Below, piece after piece: positions 23,113 to 27,587 of a stretch of 27,587 nucleotides of DNA; position 1 is the first letter of the stretch, and each line of letters begins with the position of its first letter. The notes under the pieces are model-generated. The model had not been told where the DNA came from, ran no database searches, and saw only the letters and a program-made list of their open reading frames with translations. This DNA is from a virus: the IMG/VR virus record IMGVR_UViG_3300006921_000110, positions 1 to 27,587 of that record; one strand, given 5' to 3'. A program made the translations under genes and the position numbers.

Positions 23113-23113
23113 A

Positions 23114-23392
23114 ATGACAATACTAGAGACAATTGGATACTACGCTGGATTTCTCTATGCAGGAATCTTCTGCGCAAGTTATATCCCACAATTCATCAAG
23201 ACATTAAAGACAAAAAAGGTGGATGATCTATCTTTGAACATGTTTCTTCTGTCTGTTGTTGCATACTCAAGCCTCTTTACTTATCAGTTCTATATTGGCT
23301 TTAAACTTGCAATGGTTCTTAACTGCTTACTTGGAGGATCATTCAGCCTCTTCTTTGTAATTGCTATTCTTAAATGGCGTACCAAAAATTAA
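23114..23392 (+). CDS. SemiSWEET / PQ-loop family transporter
   Basis: 92 residues, the usual SemiSWEET size, with three membrane helices (about 5-25, 40-62, 66-87). The PQ motif is in SYIPQFIKT (P25, Q26), then DDLSLNMFLL, and an Asn in helix 3 (LNCLLGG, N70). These proteins form dimers that move sugars across the inner membrane. The usual helix-2 Trp appears replaced by Tyr (TYQFYIG). In a phage it may change host sugar uptake or release. It sits in an operon of small unknown genes, one base after the previous stop. Confidence 0.82.
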   Translation: MTILETIGYYAGFLYAGIFCASYIPQFIKTLKTKKVDDLSLNMFLLSVVAYSSLFTYQFYIGFKLAMVLNCLLGGSFSLFFVIAILKWRTKN

Positions 23393-23593
23393 ATGACACA
23401 CGACGAACAAGATGAACTAATCAAGATGGTTAATGATACTATCAAGAACTTAGAAGAGGTAGTGCGCTACGTCGACAACAATAAGTACAAAGCAGAGTGC
23501 AAAACCATTAACCTTCAAGACTGTGAGCATAAGCTTAAGTTTCAGAAGGCAGCCATTAAGGAAGTAACCCAAAGCCTTTTATATTTATCATGA
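23393..23593 (+). CDS. Small helical protein, unknown
   Basis: 66 residues, helical and charged (LIKMVNDTIKNLEEVVRYVD), with two Cys. It starts directly after the SemiSWEET stop and its TGA overlaps the next ATG. No family recognised. Confidence 0.65.
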   Translation: MTHDEQDELIKMVNDTIKNLEEVVRYVDNNKYKAECKTINLQDCEHKLKFQKAAIKEVTQSLLYLS

Positions 23594-23739
23594 ACATCAT
23601 AGGAGTACTAATCACAGTAACAGTCTTTCTCACCGTACATACATTCATCATGAAGATGTTTAAGAGTGTAGAGAAGTATAAGGAAGAAGAAAAGCTTCCA
23701 CGAACACCATCAGCTATCAATCCAAAGTTCTTTCGATAA
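23590..23739 (+). CDS. 49-residue membrane-anchored peptide
   Basis: MNIIGVLITVTVFLTVHTFI forms one membrane helix, followed by a basic and acidic tail (KSVEKYKEEEKLPRTPSA). It overlaps both neighbours (ATGA and TAATG), which supports real translation. Confidence 0.58.
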   Translation: MNIIGVLITVTVFLTVHTFIMKMFKSVEKYKEEEKLPRTPSAINPKFFR

Positions 23740-24026
23740 TGAGTAACCGTAAACATAAATCAGATATTCCTGAAGTAGTTATCGACTATTGTATCGATGA
23801 GAAAATGACTGTAGCAGAAGGTCTTGTTGCTTATCTAGAGGATCACTTTGCAGTAGTTGATAGCGCTCTTAGAGATCTTAAACGAGAGGTAACGAGTGTT
23901 ATTGGTTACTCTGATAAAGAGTTGGCAGAGATTGATAAGCTGGACGAGAAGAGAGGGATGGATGATATTGAATCCTTCCTCAAGTTCTTAGAAGATCAAG
24001 CAGCTGAAGACTCTGAGGAGTTTTAA
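23739..24026 (+). CDS. Acidic helical protein, unknown
   Basis: 95 residues: a short basic start, then helices (EGLVAYLEDHFAVVDSALRD) and an acidic C-terminus. Translationally coupled to the membrane peptide. Last gene of the module-less run. Confidence 0.68.
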   Translation: MSNRKHKSDIPEVVIDYCIDEKMTVAEGLVAYLEDHFAVVDSALRDLKREVTSVIGYSDKELAEIDKLDEKRGMDDIESFLKFLEDQAAEDSEEF

Positions 24027-24064
24027 GCAGTTGACTTTTATAGAAGATATACTAAAATACTCTC

Positions 24065-24301
24065 GTGAAACTAAAATTGTACAAAGCAGTTCAAAGACAT
24101 AAGGTCGAGCTTGTTTGGACAATAGATGTTGATCCATCTCTCAGAGATAGAGGTCATACTTGGTTTAGAAGAGCTCTTGATAGTGATGAGTGGGATATAG
24201 AGCAAGATCAATTAGACATTCGAGAGCAGTTCCCTTCAAGTCTAAAAGTCGAGCAAGGAGATCTTATCTGCGTGGGAGGAAGTCAATGCTACATAATGTA
24301 A
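24065..24301 (+). CDS. Unknown protein, GTG start
   Basis: 78 residues, beginning KLKLYKAVQRHKVELVWTID and ending ICVGGSQCYIM. The only in-frame start is a GTG at 24065; the upstream TATACTAAAAT could be a weak promoter. No family recognised. Confidence 0.6.
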   Translation: MKLKLYKAVQRHKVELVWTIDVDPSLRDRGHTWFRRALDSDEWDIEQDQLDIREQFPSSLKVEQGDLICVGGSQCYIM

Positions 24302-24323
24302 AGGAACTCTAATATAATAAGGT
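24301..24323 (+). promoter_or_regulatory. Early-type promoter module
   Basis: AAGGAACTC-TAA-TATAAT-AAGGT before ATG, sharing one base with the previous TAA. Confidence 0.75.
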
Positions 24324-24503
24324 ATGATCGAAAACGAAACAGTTGATCTAGATGATAAGGGAAGAGTAATCTTTCGTAGTAGAGAAGAAGATGGGTTAAT
24401 TCAAGAATGGACCTATGAGTATGATAAGAATGGTAAGCAGATAGAAACTACTTACTATGAAGAGACATGTAATGAAGGTAACCTCTACTCGGAGTATGAA
24501 TAG
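24324..24503 (+). CDS. 59-residue acidic protein, unknown
   Basis: Contains EWTYEYDKNGKQIETTYY, resembling a single YD/RHS-type repeat, probably a short beta hairpin. Preceded by a perfect module. Too short for a family call. Confidence 0.62.
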   Translation: MIENETVDLDDKGRVIFRSREEDGLIQEWTYEYDKNGKQIETTYYEETCNEGNLYSEYE

Positions 24504-24510
24504 ACCTCAT

Positions 24511-24534
24511 AAGGAACTCTGTTATAATTAAAGA
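24511..24534 (+). promoter_or_regulatory. Early-type promoter module with purine-rich leader
   Basis: AAGGAACTC-TGT-TATAAT, then a 39-base leader of A/G and A/C runs (AGAGAAGAAAGACTTC) before the ATG at 24569. The leader shares AGAAGAAAGA with the one at 24811. Confidence 0.75.
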
Positions 24535-24568
24535 GAAGAAAGACTTCAACAACAAACAAAAAAAACAA

Positions 24569-24793
24569 ATGAACGACCAATATACAACCTATATTAACTA
24601 CTTCCGTAACGACAATCAGAACAACACTGCTCTGACTCAAGTCATTCCTATGGATGTATTCGAAGCTGATGAGAAGAACGTACGTAAGTTCGTTAAAGAA
24701 ATTGGAGGAAGGATCTACTTCCGTGGACCTCGTCGAGCTTATTCACAAGACACTCTACGTAAGAATGCTAAGGGCATTGTAATCTACGCATAA
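24569..24793 (+). CDS. Unknown protein
   Basis: 74 residues, basic towards the end (GGRIYFRGPRRAYSQDTLRK); the first half has polar Asn/Gln-rich sequence. Its leader suggests conventional translation and perhaps high expression. No family recognised. Confidence 0.68.
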   Translation: MNDQYTTYINYFRNDNQNNTALTQVIPMDVFEADEKNVRKFVKEIGGRIYFRGPRRAYSQDTLRKNAKGIVIYA

Positions 24794-24815
24794 GGAACTC
24801 TACTATAATTAAAAA
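24792..24815 (+). promoter_or_regulatory. Early-type promoter module with purine-rich leader
   Basis: AAGGAACTC-TAC-TATAAT, then a 20-base leader (AAAAAGAAGAAAGAAACAA) to the ATG at 24830. Overlaps the previous TAA. Confidence 0.75.
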
Positions 24816-24829
24816 GAAGAAAGAAACAA

Positions 24830-25105
24830 ATGAAATCATTAACCATTCGATTCAACAATAAGGCAGCTCTTAACGCTGCAACCACTCTGCTTACTAACCT
24901 CAACTCTCCTTTCAGGAACTCTTCTGTTCTTAATACTGTTGGTGTTGATGTTAATACTGAAGAGAAGATCAATACAAACTTCGAAGAGACTTATGAAGTT
25001 ACCTTCGCAACTCAACATTGGGCTGATCGTGCTGAACGTGAGCTCGGTCTACTCTTTAACGACCCTAACCTCTCAACTTGTGGAGCGTACAGCCTCACTC
25101 GATAG
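24830..25105 (+). CDS. Unknown protein
   Basis: 91 residues: a mixed alpha/beta pattern (SLTIRFNNKAALNAATTLL, YEVTFATQHWADRAEREL). C-ending codons (TTC, AAC) are more frequent than in neighbours, which fits high expression, as does its leader. No family recognised. Confidence 0.68.
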   Translation: MKSLTIRFNNKAALNAATTLLTNLNSPFRNSSVLNTVGVDVNTEEKINTNFEETYEVTFATQHWADRAERELGLLFNDPNLSTCGAYSLTR

Positions 25106-25129
25106 TCTAACATAAGCCACACCTATCCG

Positions 25130-25384
25130 ATGTTATACAACGAATTGATTGCTGAAGTAATTAAGCGCGCAGAAAATATTAAGCCTCGCCCTTGGAAAAC
25201 TCATCCATCATTCAAAGAAAAGCTTTACATCTTCCTCGATACCCTTGAGGAAGATGTTATTATCTCTCAGGCTGGATTAAAACCAACTATGTCTGAAGAG
25301 CAGTTAGCTGATGCTGAATTTGAGAAGAAGCTTGATGATGAGCTTAAAAATGCTGCTGTATGGAAAGGTACTTGGGTAGATTAG
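25130..25384 (+). CDS. Unknown helical protein
   Basis: 84 residues, helical and charged (YNELIAEVIKRAENI, EEQLADAEFEKKLDDELK). No module precedes it; probably read through from the previous gene. No family recognised. Confidence 0.66.
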   Translation: MLYNELIAEVIKRAENIKPRPWKTHPSFKEKLYIFLDTLEEDVIISQAGLKPTMSEEQLADAEFEKKLDDELKNAAVWKGTWVD

Positions 25385-25388
25385 AAAT

Positions 25389-25550
25389 ATGTACAACACG
25401 AAAGAATACAAAGTAGGAGATGAAACTTGTTTTGGTGAAGTTACGATGGTAGCTCATTGGGGCTTCATCGCAGTAAATATGGATACAGAGAAGGCGAGTG
25501 TAATTGCTAATGCAGATTGGCTTGATTGGTATATGCAAGGTCGCTCTTAA
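25389..25550 (+). CDS. 53-residue protein, unknown
   Basis: MYNTKEYKVGDETCFGEVTM then AHWGFIAVNMD and a Trp-rich end (ADWLDWYMQGRS). Compact beta-rich pattern. Four bases after the previous stop; its TAA overlaps the next module. Confidence 0.6.
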   Translation: MYNTKEYKVGDETCFGEVTMVAHWGFIAVNMDTEKASVIANADWLDWYMQGRS

Positions 25551-25571
25551 GGAACTCAGATATAATTAGGT
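25549..25571 (+). promoter_or_regulatory. Early-type promoter module
   Basis: AAGGAACTC-AGA-TATAAT-TAGGT before ATG, overlapping the previous TAA. First of the CTCA subtype that dominates the right end. Confidence 0.77.
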
Positions 25572-25880
25572 ATGGAAACAGTAAAACAGCTAATAAAGAA
25601 GATTGAAGATGCGGAACTTGAAGAGTTGGTTCAGAAGGTTGAAGAAGCCTATAAGCTAACTCACGTTAAAGGTAGGGATGAGAAGGAGACCTTTGAGATC
25701 TTTGAAGCATATGACCGAGCTGTTGACAATCTTGTTGAGTTGACTGAAGGTAAGTACAATGCTTACTTGACTGATCCAATGGGATGTCTTGATTACAAAT
25801 CACTTACCGGTAAGCCTTTCTATAGTATGACCTACAATGAGCTTTGTGAGAAGCTTGGATCATATGCATTTGGTGAATAG
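25572..25880 (+). CDS. Acidic helical protein, unknown
   Basis: 102 residues, helical (TVKQLIKKIEDAELEELVQK) then a C-terminal part with aromatic residues (YKSLTGKPFYSMTYNELCEK). No family recognised. Confidence 0.7.
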   Translation: METVKQLIKKIEDAELEELVQKVEEAYKLTHVKGRDEKETFEIFEAYDRAVDNLVELTEGKYNAYLTDPMGCLDYKSLTGKPFYSMTYNELCEKLGSYAFGE

Positions 25881-25885
25881 AGAAC

Positions 25886-25917
25886 GTCGATATATCGACC
25901 TGCTCTAGCAAGCTAGA
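25886..25917. repeat. Tandem palindromes between genes
   Basis: A perfect 14-bp palindrome GTCGATATATCGAC (25886-25899) followed by TCTAGC-AA-GCTAGA (25904-25917). Neither has a T run. Possible operator or RNA hairpins. They sit in a 48-base gap before a module, unusual for this dense region. Confidence 0.6.
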
Positions 25918-25928
25918 CTCTATAAATA

Positions 25929-25951
25929 AAGGAACTCAGATATAATTAGTT
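25929..25951 (+). promoter_or_regulatory. Early-type promoter module
   Basis: AAGGAACTC-AGA-TATAAT-TAGTT before ATG. A TATAAATA lies just upstream (25921-25927 region). Confidence 0.75.
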
Positions 25952-26128
25952 ATGAACAACGAAATCAAACCTCTCGATGATAAAGACTTTGAAGTCATCC
26001 ACCCTGAAGAGACAGAAAAGCCCTCTGCTGAAGAGAAAAAAATTAAAGACGGACACGCTGTAGCAGATAGAATTGCTAAACTACTAGCGCGGAACGCTCA
26101 CAAGAGTACTAAGCTTCAAGATAAGTAA
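25952..26128 (+). CDS. 58-residue charged protein, unknown
   Basis: Acidic N-terminal half (NNEIKPLDDKDFEVIHPEET), basic helical C-terminal half (HAVADRIAKLLARNAHKST). No family recognised. Next gene starts one base after the stop. Confidence 0.62.
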   Translation: MNNEIKPLDDKDFEVIHPEETEKPSAEEKKIKDGHAVADRIAKLLARNAHKSTKLQDK

Positions 26129-26129
26129 T

Positions 26130-26216
26130 ATGTCACCAGAAGAAATCTGCCTATCAATAATATTAGTAGCGTGTATCGCGTTATTGATTGATAGTCTCAC
26201 TACCAACAACAAATGA
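26130..26216 (+). CDS. 28-residue one-helix membrane peptide
   Basis: MSPEEICLSIILVACIALLI then a polar end. Overlaps the next 28-residue peptide by ATGA. The arrangement of two coupled tiny membrane peptides supports real expression, but the size is near the limit of what sequence alone can support. Confidence 0.48.
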   Translation: MSPEEICLSIILVACIALLIDSLTTNNK

Positions 26217-26299
26217 TTACAGCATTCTTTATTCTACTAGCAGTAGCTGCTGTCTTTTACGGCATCTATCAAGATACAAAACCACCTAATAAATACTAA
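26213..26299 (+). CDS. 28-residue one-helix membrane peptide
   Basis: MITAFFILLAVAAVFYGIYQ with a polar tail ending PPNKY. Starts within the previous stop. A terminator follows. Confidence 0.48.
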   Translation: MITAFFILLAVAAVFYGIYQDTKPPNKY

Positions 26300-26306
26300 A
26301 TAACTT

Positions 26307-26336
26307 GAGAAGGTAGAAGAAATTCTACCTTTTCTT
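26307..26336 (+). terminator. Rho-independent terminator-like hairpin
   Basis: AAGGTAGAA pairs with TTCTACCTT around a GAAA loop, with three more pairs outside (one G-T), then a T-rich tail (CTTGTCT). It is the only terminator in the small-gene region. Confidence 0.75.
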
Positions 26337-26341
26337 GTCTA

Positions 26342-26364
26342 AAGGAACTCAGATATAATTAGGT
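26342..26364 (+). promoter_or_regulatory. Early-type promoter module
   Basis: AAGGAACTC-AGA-TATAAT-TAGGT before ATG, directly downstream of a terminator, so transcription must restart here. Confidence 0.8.
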
Positions 26365-26484
26365 ATGGAAGAGAAAGAATTTGACGAAAAAGGTTGGAGA
26401 GAATGGCTTGAGGAATCTGGTATCGAAGATATTGAAGGTGAGCTTGAAGCGATTAGGACTTCAAATTATGGCGACCCTCTATAA
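26365..26484 (+). CDS. 39-residue acidic protein, unknown
   Basis: MEEKEFDEKGWREWLEESG then an acidic helix. Module before and after. Too short for a family call. Confidence 0.58.
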   Translation: MEEKEFDEKGWREWLEESGIEDIEGELEAIRTSNYGDPL

Positions 26485-26505
26485 GGAACTCAAATATAAT
26501 TAGGT
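26483..26505 (+). promoter_or_regulatory. Early-type promoter module
   Basis: AAGGAACTC-AAA-TATAAT-TAGGT before ATG, overlapping the previous TAA. Confidence 0.77.
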
Positions 26506-26676
26506 ATGAAAGAAAAGCTGATTGCTAAGTTGTTTTCAAAAGGTGGAATTCTTCTCTTCTCGCATGAGTGTGAGGGATTTTCAAGTTTAGAGGTCGCGCA
26601 AGAGTTGGCTGAAAAGCCTTTCTTCTCAAAACATGTGGACGAATGGGGCTGCACTATGATTGTAAGCCCGCTCTAA
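26506..26676 (+). CDS. 56-residue protein, unknown
   Basis: MKEKLIAKLFSKGGILLFSH, then a helix (SLEVAQELAEK) and a strand with Cys (WGCTMIVSPL). No family recognised. Module before and after. Confidence 0.6.
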   Translation: MKEKLIAKLFSKGGILLFSHECEGFSSLEVAQELAEKPFFSKHVDEWGCTMIVSPL

Positions 26677-26698
26677 AGGAACTTAACTATAATTAGGT
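26676..26698 (+). promoter_or_regulatory. Early-type promoter module
   Basis: AAGGAACTT-AAC-TATAAT-TAGGT before ATG, sharing one base with the previous TAA. Confidence 0.75.
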
Positions 26699-26920
26699 AT
26701 GAAGAAATTCGATAATTACGAGCAGAAGAGGCAAGTGTTGGAGCATATGGATGAGCTTGTGAACTGCTTTACTGATAAGCTTAAGATTCTGGATGCATTA
26801 GATAGTGATAGAGCTTGTAGCGGTTGTGCAGATCTTAATGATCAGCTCACTACCTTATGGAGGCTTAAGACTGATCTTAAGGCTTGTATTCAAAGAGGTA
26901 AGGATGTTGTTCCTTTCTAA
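26699..26920 (+). CDS. Helical protein, unknown
   Basis: 73 residues, mostly helical (QKRQVLEHMDELVNCFTDKL) with CSGC (41-44) and two further Cys, so metal binding is possible but unproven. No family recognised. Confidence 0.68.
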   Translation: MKKFDNYEQKRQVLEHMDELVNCFTDKLKILDALDSDRACSGCADLNDQLTTLWRLKTDLKACIQRGKDVVPF

Positions 26921-26942
26921 GGGAACTCAAATATAATTAGGT
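26920..26942 (+). promoter_or_regulatory. Early-type promoter module
   Basis: AGGGAACTC-AAA-TATAAT-TAGGT before ATG, sharing one base with the previous TAA. Confidence 0.75.
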
Positions 26943-27149
26943 ATGGACAAAGAAATGGAAATGACTCGACATGGAGGACCTTACGATAGAGGAGCAGCTG
27001 ATGCATACTATCAACGTCCTGCTACCCCTCATTACTTCAAAGGAGACTCTTATCAGTCAGAAAAGGTTGAAATAGCTGACATGACTGATAAAGAGAAAGA
27101 GCAGTATGCATTAGGTTATCTTGGATGCTCTTCTCGTAAGGTTTGGTAA
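26943..27149 (+). CDS. Conserved phage protein of unknown function (HGGPYDRGAADAYY type)
   Basis: 68 residues with HGGPYDRGAADAYYQRPATP and a later DMTDKE...YALGY segment, a pattern I recognise from many phage and bacterial small proteins of unknown function. It is probably a single-domain cytoplasmic protein. Confidence 0.72.
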   Translation: MDKEMEMTRHGGPYDRGAADAYYQRPATPHYFKGDSYQSEKVEIADMTDKEKEQYALGYLGCSSRKVW

Positions 27150-27171
27150 AGGAACTCAAATATAATTAGGT
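27149..27171 (+). promoter_or_regulatory. Early-type promoter module
   Basis: AAGGAACTC-AAA-TATAAT-TAGGT before ATG, overlapping the previous TAA. Confidence 0.77.
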
Positions 27172-27489
27172 ATGATTACGAAAGAATTACTCGATCACGT
27201 CAACAAGCTGAATCTTAAAGCTGAAGAGTGGATGGCAGCTGCTCCAGAAGGCAGCTATCGTATGGCAGCAATCTACGATGATCAGGCTATTGCTGATCGT
27301 GTAGAGTATAATGGAGTTAAGACTCCTGCTGATTGGGATGCTCTTGAGGCATGGAGCGAGTATTACGATCTGTATAAAGATATCGAGGGTATCTCTCCTC
27401 GATGGACCAAATGGTCTGAGAATACAGCAGAAGGTTGGGAGAGGGCTATGGAGTCTCTTGAAGAAGAAATAACCCCTTGTGAATATTAA
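27172..27489 (+). CDS. Acidic protein, unknown (YKDIEGISPRW type)
   Basis: 105 residues. YYDLYKDIEGISPRWTKW resembles the 'D-YK---G-RPRW' segment of a widespread small phage protein family of unknown function. Otherwise helical and acidic. Confidence 0.7.
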   Translation: MITKELLDHVNKLNLKAEEWMAAAPEGSYRMAAIYDDQAIADRVEYNGVKTPADWDALEAWSEYYDLYKDIEGISPRWTKWSENTAEGWERAMESLEEEITPCEY

Positions 27490-27510
27490 GGAACTCTCAT
27501 ATAATTAGGT
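27488..27510 (+). promoter_or_regulatory. Early-type promoter module
   Basis: AAGGAACTC-TCA-TATAAT-TAGGT before ATG, overlapping the previous TAA. Confidence 0.76.
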
Positions 27511-27587
27511 ATGATCAAGACGATAGCAGTGTTAAGTACAGCATCCGTAGTGGGTGCTGTTCTGTATTGTAAGCCAGAGCCCGAACC
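27511..27587 (+). CDS. Start of a membrane-anchored or secreted protein, cut by window edge
   Basis: 25 codons visible: MIKTIAVLSTASVVGAVLYC then KPEPE. One hydrophobic helix at the N-terminus, either a signal peptide or an anchor. The rest lies outside the window. The module directly before supports the start. Confidence 0.6.
   Translation, partial: MIKTIAVLSTASVVGAVLYCKPEPE

Noticed and set aside
15317-27510. Repeats read as a CRISPR array
   Set aside because: Repeats are 23 bp but the intervals are coding genes of very unequal length, and each repeat ends at a start codon.
15317-27510. AAGGA of the module as a ribosome binding site for the following ATG
   Set aside because: It lies about 18 bases before ATG, too far for a Shine-Dalgarno sequence; a role for the next gene's translation is not supported.
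15317-27510. GGAACT as a sigma-E type -35 box
   Set aside because: Sigma-E sites need about 16 bases to a TCAAA-like -10; here TATAAT follows after only 4-5 bases.

Overview
The window is part of the genome of a tailed phage with T4-type (myovirus) virion genes. The evidence is a gp17-type large terminase, a gp19-type tail tube protein, a gp18-type contractile tail sheath protein (C-terminus beyond the left edge) and a gp14-like neck protein. The host cannot be named. A secreted coiled-coil plus beta-sandwich protein at 20.1-21.1 kb resembles proteins common in Verrucomicrobia, Lentisphaerae and Planctomycetes. The TATAAT boxes fit a sigma-70 type host polymerase. Shine-Dalgarno sequences are almost absent.

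Layout. Positions 1-4.6 kb (minus strand) carry sheath, tube and terminase. Positions 4.7-6.9 kb (plus) carry an acidic structural or scaffold-like protein, an unknown protein and the neck protein, and end at a bidirectional terminator. Positions 7.0-10.2 kb (minus) carry a GT9-like glycosyltransferase and a 725-residue adhesin or tail fibre with a C-terminal SGNH esterase domain. From 10.2 kb to the right edge every gene is on the plus strand. This part begins with a RecB/Cas4-like nuclease, a nucleotide-sugar cluster (RmlD-like reductase, cytidylyltransferase-like protein, dTDP-glucose 4,6-dehydratase-like protein) and a baseplate-hub-like protein. A dense accessory region of more than 40 mostly tiny genes follows. 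Recognisable members are an HExxH putative metalloprotease, a DUF5664/MazG-like diphosphohydrolase, a five-EF-hand lipoprotein, a SemiSWEET/PQ-loop transporter, a zinc-ribbon-like protein and several one-helix membrane peptides.

The most striking feature is a repeated 23-bp module, AAGGAACTC-N3-TATAAT-TAGGT, that ends exactly at the start codon. About 23 copies occur, all on the plus strand, usually overlapping the TAA stop of the preceding gene. It looks like a compact promoter with a -10 box (often extended, TGnTATAAT), no -35 box and a predicted transcription start at or next to the ATG, so these genes may be transcribed one by one as leaderless mRNAs. Virion genes instead carry a T4-late-like box, (C/T)(A/T)TAAATAA, usually 4 nt before ATG, so they may also be leaderless. 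Three early genes share the module but have purine-rich leaders. One intergenic stretch (16660-16827) holds two long perfect stems and is a candidate structured RNA.

Together the genes suggest an early programme of single-gene promoter cassettes acting on the host (membrane, nucleotide pool, sugar metabolism) and a late virion programme. Several products (SGNH fibre, glycosyltransferase, nucleotide-sugar enzymes, carbohydrate-binding-like secreted protein, sugar transporter) point to surface glycans. Functions of most small genes are unknown.
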